A stretch of 64,000 nt of DNA from Photobacterium sp. CCB-ST2H9 (lineage in GTDB: Bacteria; Pseudomonadota; Gammaproteobacteria; Enterobacterales; Vibrionaceae): assembly GCF_023151555.2 (NCBI RefSeq), contig NZ_CP100426.1:1116001-1180000 (forward strand), written 5' to 3'. Position 1 is the first letter of the stretch. Each line of letters starts with the position of its first letter. Made by a program: the position numbers and the translations under genes. The notes beneath the pieces were generated by a model. The model was not told the DNA's origin and ran no database searches. It was given only the letters and a program-made list of their open reading frames with translations. This document shows, one piece after another, positions 62,268 through 64,000 of this stretch.

Positions 62268-63095
62268 TCACTCGAAGTGATATACCACTTTTCCGACAAT
62301 GCGTTCAGACGGGATCACCCCGAAATTGCGACTGTCGTATGAGTTATCCCGGTTATCTCCCAGGAAAAAATAATGGTCTTCCGGAACCTGAATCGTCAGC
62401 TCATTCGGGCGGGCGCGCTGAAAATTGCGCAAGATCTGATATTCCTGCTCGCCCAGCGATTCCGTCACCAGCACTTGATCAGCCTGAACCGGCTGCCGGT
62501 GAGTTGCTAAAGGTTCACCATTTCTCAGCACTTCACCATCTGAAATCACAATCTTGTCACCCGGTATCCCGATCAGCCGCTTGATATAAAGCACATCCGT
62601 ATCAGGAACGACAAAAACATACATGTCTCCGGGCACCAGTGTTCGTTCCGAAGCTCCTTCTGTAAACAACAAACGACCATAAGACCATTTGGCACGGTAG
62701 CCCATTTTACTGACCAGAATTTTTTCACCCGGGTTCAGCATCGGTGACATCGACTGCCCCGGAATCTCGAACGGTTCGAGTACAAATGTCCGCAGGAGAA
62801 AAATACTCCCGAATGCAGCAGCAAAAATACCGGATATCCCCCACCAGCGGGCATACCAGACATCCGGGCCCGTCTTGCCCTGTCTGATAAGCCAACAAAG
62901 ATGGGCAGCAAAAAGAACATTGATGAAGGCCAGATAATCCGTTTTTATATTGAAGTAAAAGAGAAACAAAGCGGCGACAACGACCGCCGAGAAAAATACA
63001 GCTGCATATTTCCATCGCCTGACATAGAGATAACCCAGCGGGCCGGTGAACAGTCCCAGTAAAATTGCCACCCAGTATTGAGGCTTACGTTCCAT
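62268..63095 (-). CDS. Signal peptidase I-like protease (additional copy)
   Basis: 275 residues from the ATG at 63095, with AAAGGA eight bases ahead; the frame beyond is rejected. Three or four N-terminal membrane segments are followed by the catalytic Ser in IPGQSMSPML and the Lys in VLYIKRLIGIPGD. Box E GDNRDNSYDSRNFG is intact. A DUF/TM9-like N-terminus (LFTGPLGYLYVRRWKYA) is fused ahead of the usual catalytic part. It is not next to rnc or lepA, so it is probably a second signal peptidase. Confidence 0.88.
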   Translation of the reverse strand: MERKPQYWVAILLGLFTGPLGYLYVRRWKYAAVFFSAVVVAALFLFYFNIKTDYLAFINVLFAAHLCWLIRQGKTGPDVWYARWWGISGIFAAAFGSIFLLRTFVLEPFEIPGQSMSPMLNPGEKILVSKMGYRAKWSYGRLLFTEGASERTLVPGDMYVFVVPDTDVLYIKRLIGIPGDKIVISDGEVLRNGEPLATHRQPVQADQVLVTESLGEQEYQILRNFQRARPNELTIQVPEDHYFFLGDNRDNSYDSRNFGVIPSERIVGKVVYHFE

Positions 63096-63190
63096 TTGAT
63101 CATTCCTTTGTGATGCGGCGACTGAATGACATGTGATTCCTCTCCCATGCATCATCGCCACGCTTTCAATCAGCCCTTGGGCATCAGTGA

Positions 63191-64000
63191 TTAACCTTCA
63201 GATACAACACACTTTTCTTTGCCGGACAGTATATCTCTCAGCTTTTGATAGTTGGTGAACTGAATCTGATTTCTTGCAATCGCAGTCTGCAGTTTTCCGG
63301 TGTGCCAGACCTGCATTTCATCCGCCCGGAAACGGGCATCGAGCATTTTCTTTTCAGCGCTGTCCGTCAGATAAGCCGGATGAATCGCGACGTGATGTAA
63401 TGCCGGTTTTGCCTGATCAAACATATCGCGATACAAAACCTGACTAAGCGATGGATCTTTTTCCCGCGGTTCCGGGTTGTAATACATCCAGAAGACATCC
63501 GGCCCATACAGCTTATCTTCGCGAAGGCTGGCTGTAGCCTCCATTTGTTCCGTCTGGCTCTTCCAGAACAGCTGGGTAATCACCGGCAGCTGGTATTTAT
63601 CGGCAAGGTTCAGGGTTTCCGTCAGAAAATCATCCCTTGCGTCCCAATAGAGCATATGAAAATCAAGATGGGTGACATTCAGACCCATCGCCAGTGCGCG
63701 GGTAATCTGGGCTTCCAGTTCCCTGACGACATCCCGGATATCGGCGTGTTCGGCCAGAGTCGGGCCGTCCGGCCACATATATCCGGCTTCGTTATACAAA
63801 GACGGCACCTCTTTCCGGCTCAGCACCGGCCCCCAGCCATTGGCTTCCTGCCATTCATTGGTCAGCGTCAGATGCAGGCCGACCGGCAGATTCCGTTGCC
63901 GGGCGTAATTTGCAGAAAAAGCAAAATTTGGTGCAGGCACCATCAGTGAAAAAGTCTGAATCACACCTTGTTCATATAAATCCACCACAGCTCTGTCCAT
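63191..64000 (-). CDS. ChbG/YdjC-family carbohydrate deacetylase (5' end outside window)
   Basis: At least 269 codons; the frame stays open to the window edge and the first Met shown is internal, because family members begin earlier with a metal-binding Asp pair. Visible family parts are GLHLTLTNEW, THLDFHM and HVAIHPAYLTD with metal-ligand His. ChbG-type enzymes deacetylate chitooligosaccharides or other sugars. The substrate is unknown. Confidence 0.85.
   Translation of the reverse strand: MDRAVVDLYEQGVIQTFSLMVPAPNFAFSANYARQRNLPVGLHLTLTNEWQEANGWGPVLSRKEVPSLYNEAGYMWPDGPTLAEHADIRDVVRELEAQITRALAMGLNVTHLDFHMLYWDARDDFLTETLNLADKYQLPVITQLFWKSQTEQMEATASLREDKLYGPDVFWMYYNPEPREKDPSLSQVLYRDMFDQAKPALHHVAIHPAYLTDSAEKKMLDARFRADEMQVWHTGKLQTAIARNQIQFTNYQKLRDILSGKEKCVVSEG

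Overview
The window looks like chromosomal DNA of a marine gammaproteobacterium in the Vibrionaceae, probably Photobacterium or a close relative. This is inferred from moderate GC, a BetT-like carrier, the yjf-type PspA operon, a class III ornithine/lysine decarboxylase and many LysR, GNAT and MCP genes. No rRNA, tRNA, CRISPR array, intact insertion sequence or phage was seen. Both ends cut through genes: an MFS exporter on the left and a ChbG/YdjC-type deacetylase on the right.

Layout. 1-5.9 kb: an ArsR-rhodanese regulator between two copies of a 20-bp palindrome, with an MFS exporter and a DUF2938 membrane protein; then a secreted alkyl sulfatase divergent from a LysR gene. 6-10 kb: a three-gene operon of a double NHL-type beta-propeller, an 84-residue protein and a Cache-domain chemoreceptor. 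10.2-21 kb: a complete nitrate-assimilation locus on the minus strand, nasA-cobA-nasT then nrtA-nrtB-nrtD-nirB-nirD. 21-24.2 kb: a DMT exporter divergent from a LysR regulator, and an anchored protein of unknown function. 24.5-28.4 kb: a PspA-family envelope operon with a potassium channel gene inside it. 28.8-35.1 kb: BetT-like carrier, VOC protein with divergent LysR, acyltransferase 3 and a secreted PHB-depolymerase-like esterase. 35.2-36.9 kb: an AT-richer islet with two orphan genes, framed by inverted 42-bp repeats. 36.9-49.6 kb: tautomerase/NTF2-like/GST operon with divergent LysR, small secreted proteins, a MacB-type ABC exporter, a PliG-like secreted protein and a PLP decarboxylase. 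50-63 kb: many small single-domain enzymes (GFA, SnoaL-like, six GNATs if the one at 41.7 kb is counted, MerR, ABM, P-loop kinase, MazG, VOC), a two-gene ThDP-decarboxylase plus amino-acid-oxidase operon, an extra peptide deformylase, an S66 peptidase and an extra signal peptidase I.

The best-supported regulatory story is nitrate assimilation. Upstream of nasA there is an NtrC-like site, a near-consensus sigma-54 promoter and a leader terminator. Upstream of nrtA there is a second sigma-54-like element and a second leader terminator. In both leaders a small hairpin with a six-base loop (A at 1, G at 4) overlaps the 5' arm of the terminator. This is the arrangement expected for control by the ANTAR protein NasT, whose gene lies between the two units. 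The usual nitrate-sensing partner NasS is not in the window.

The most promising less-described units are the beta-propeller/84-residue/chemoreceptor operon and the ThDP-decarboxylase/amino-acid-oxidase pair, which could convert an amino acid to a 2-oxo acid and then to an aldehyde. All functions come from reading the sequence; no database search was run.
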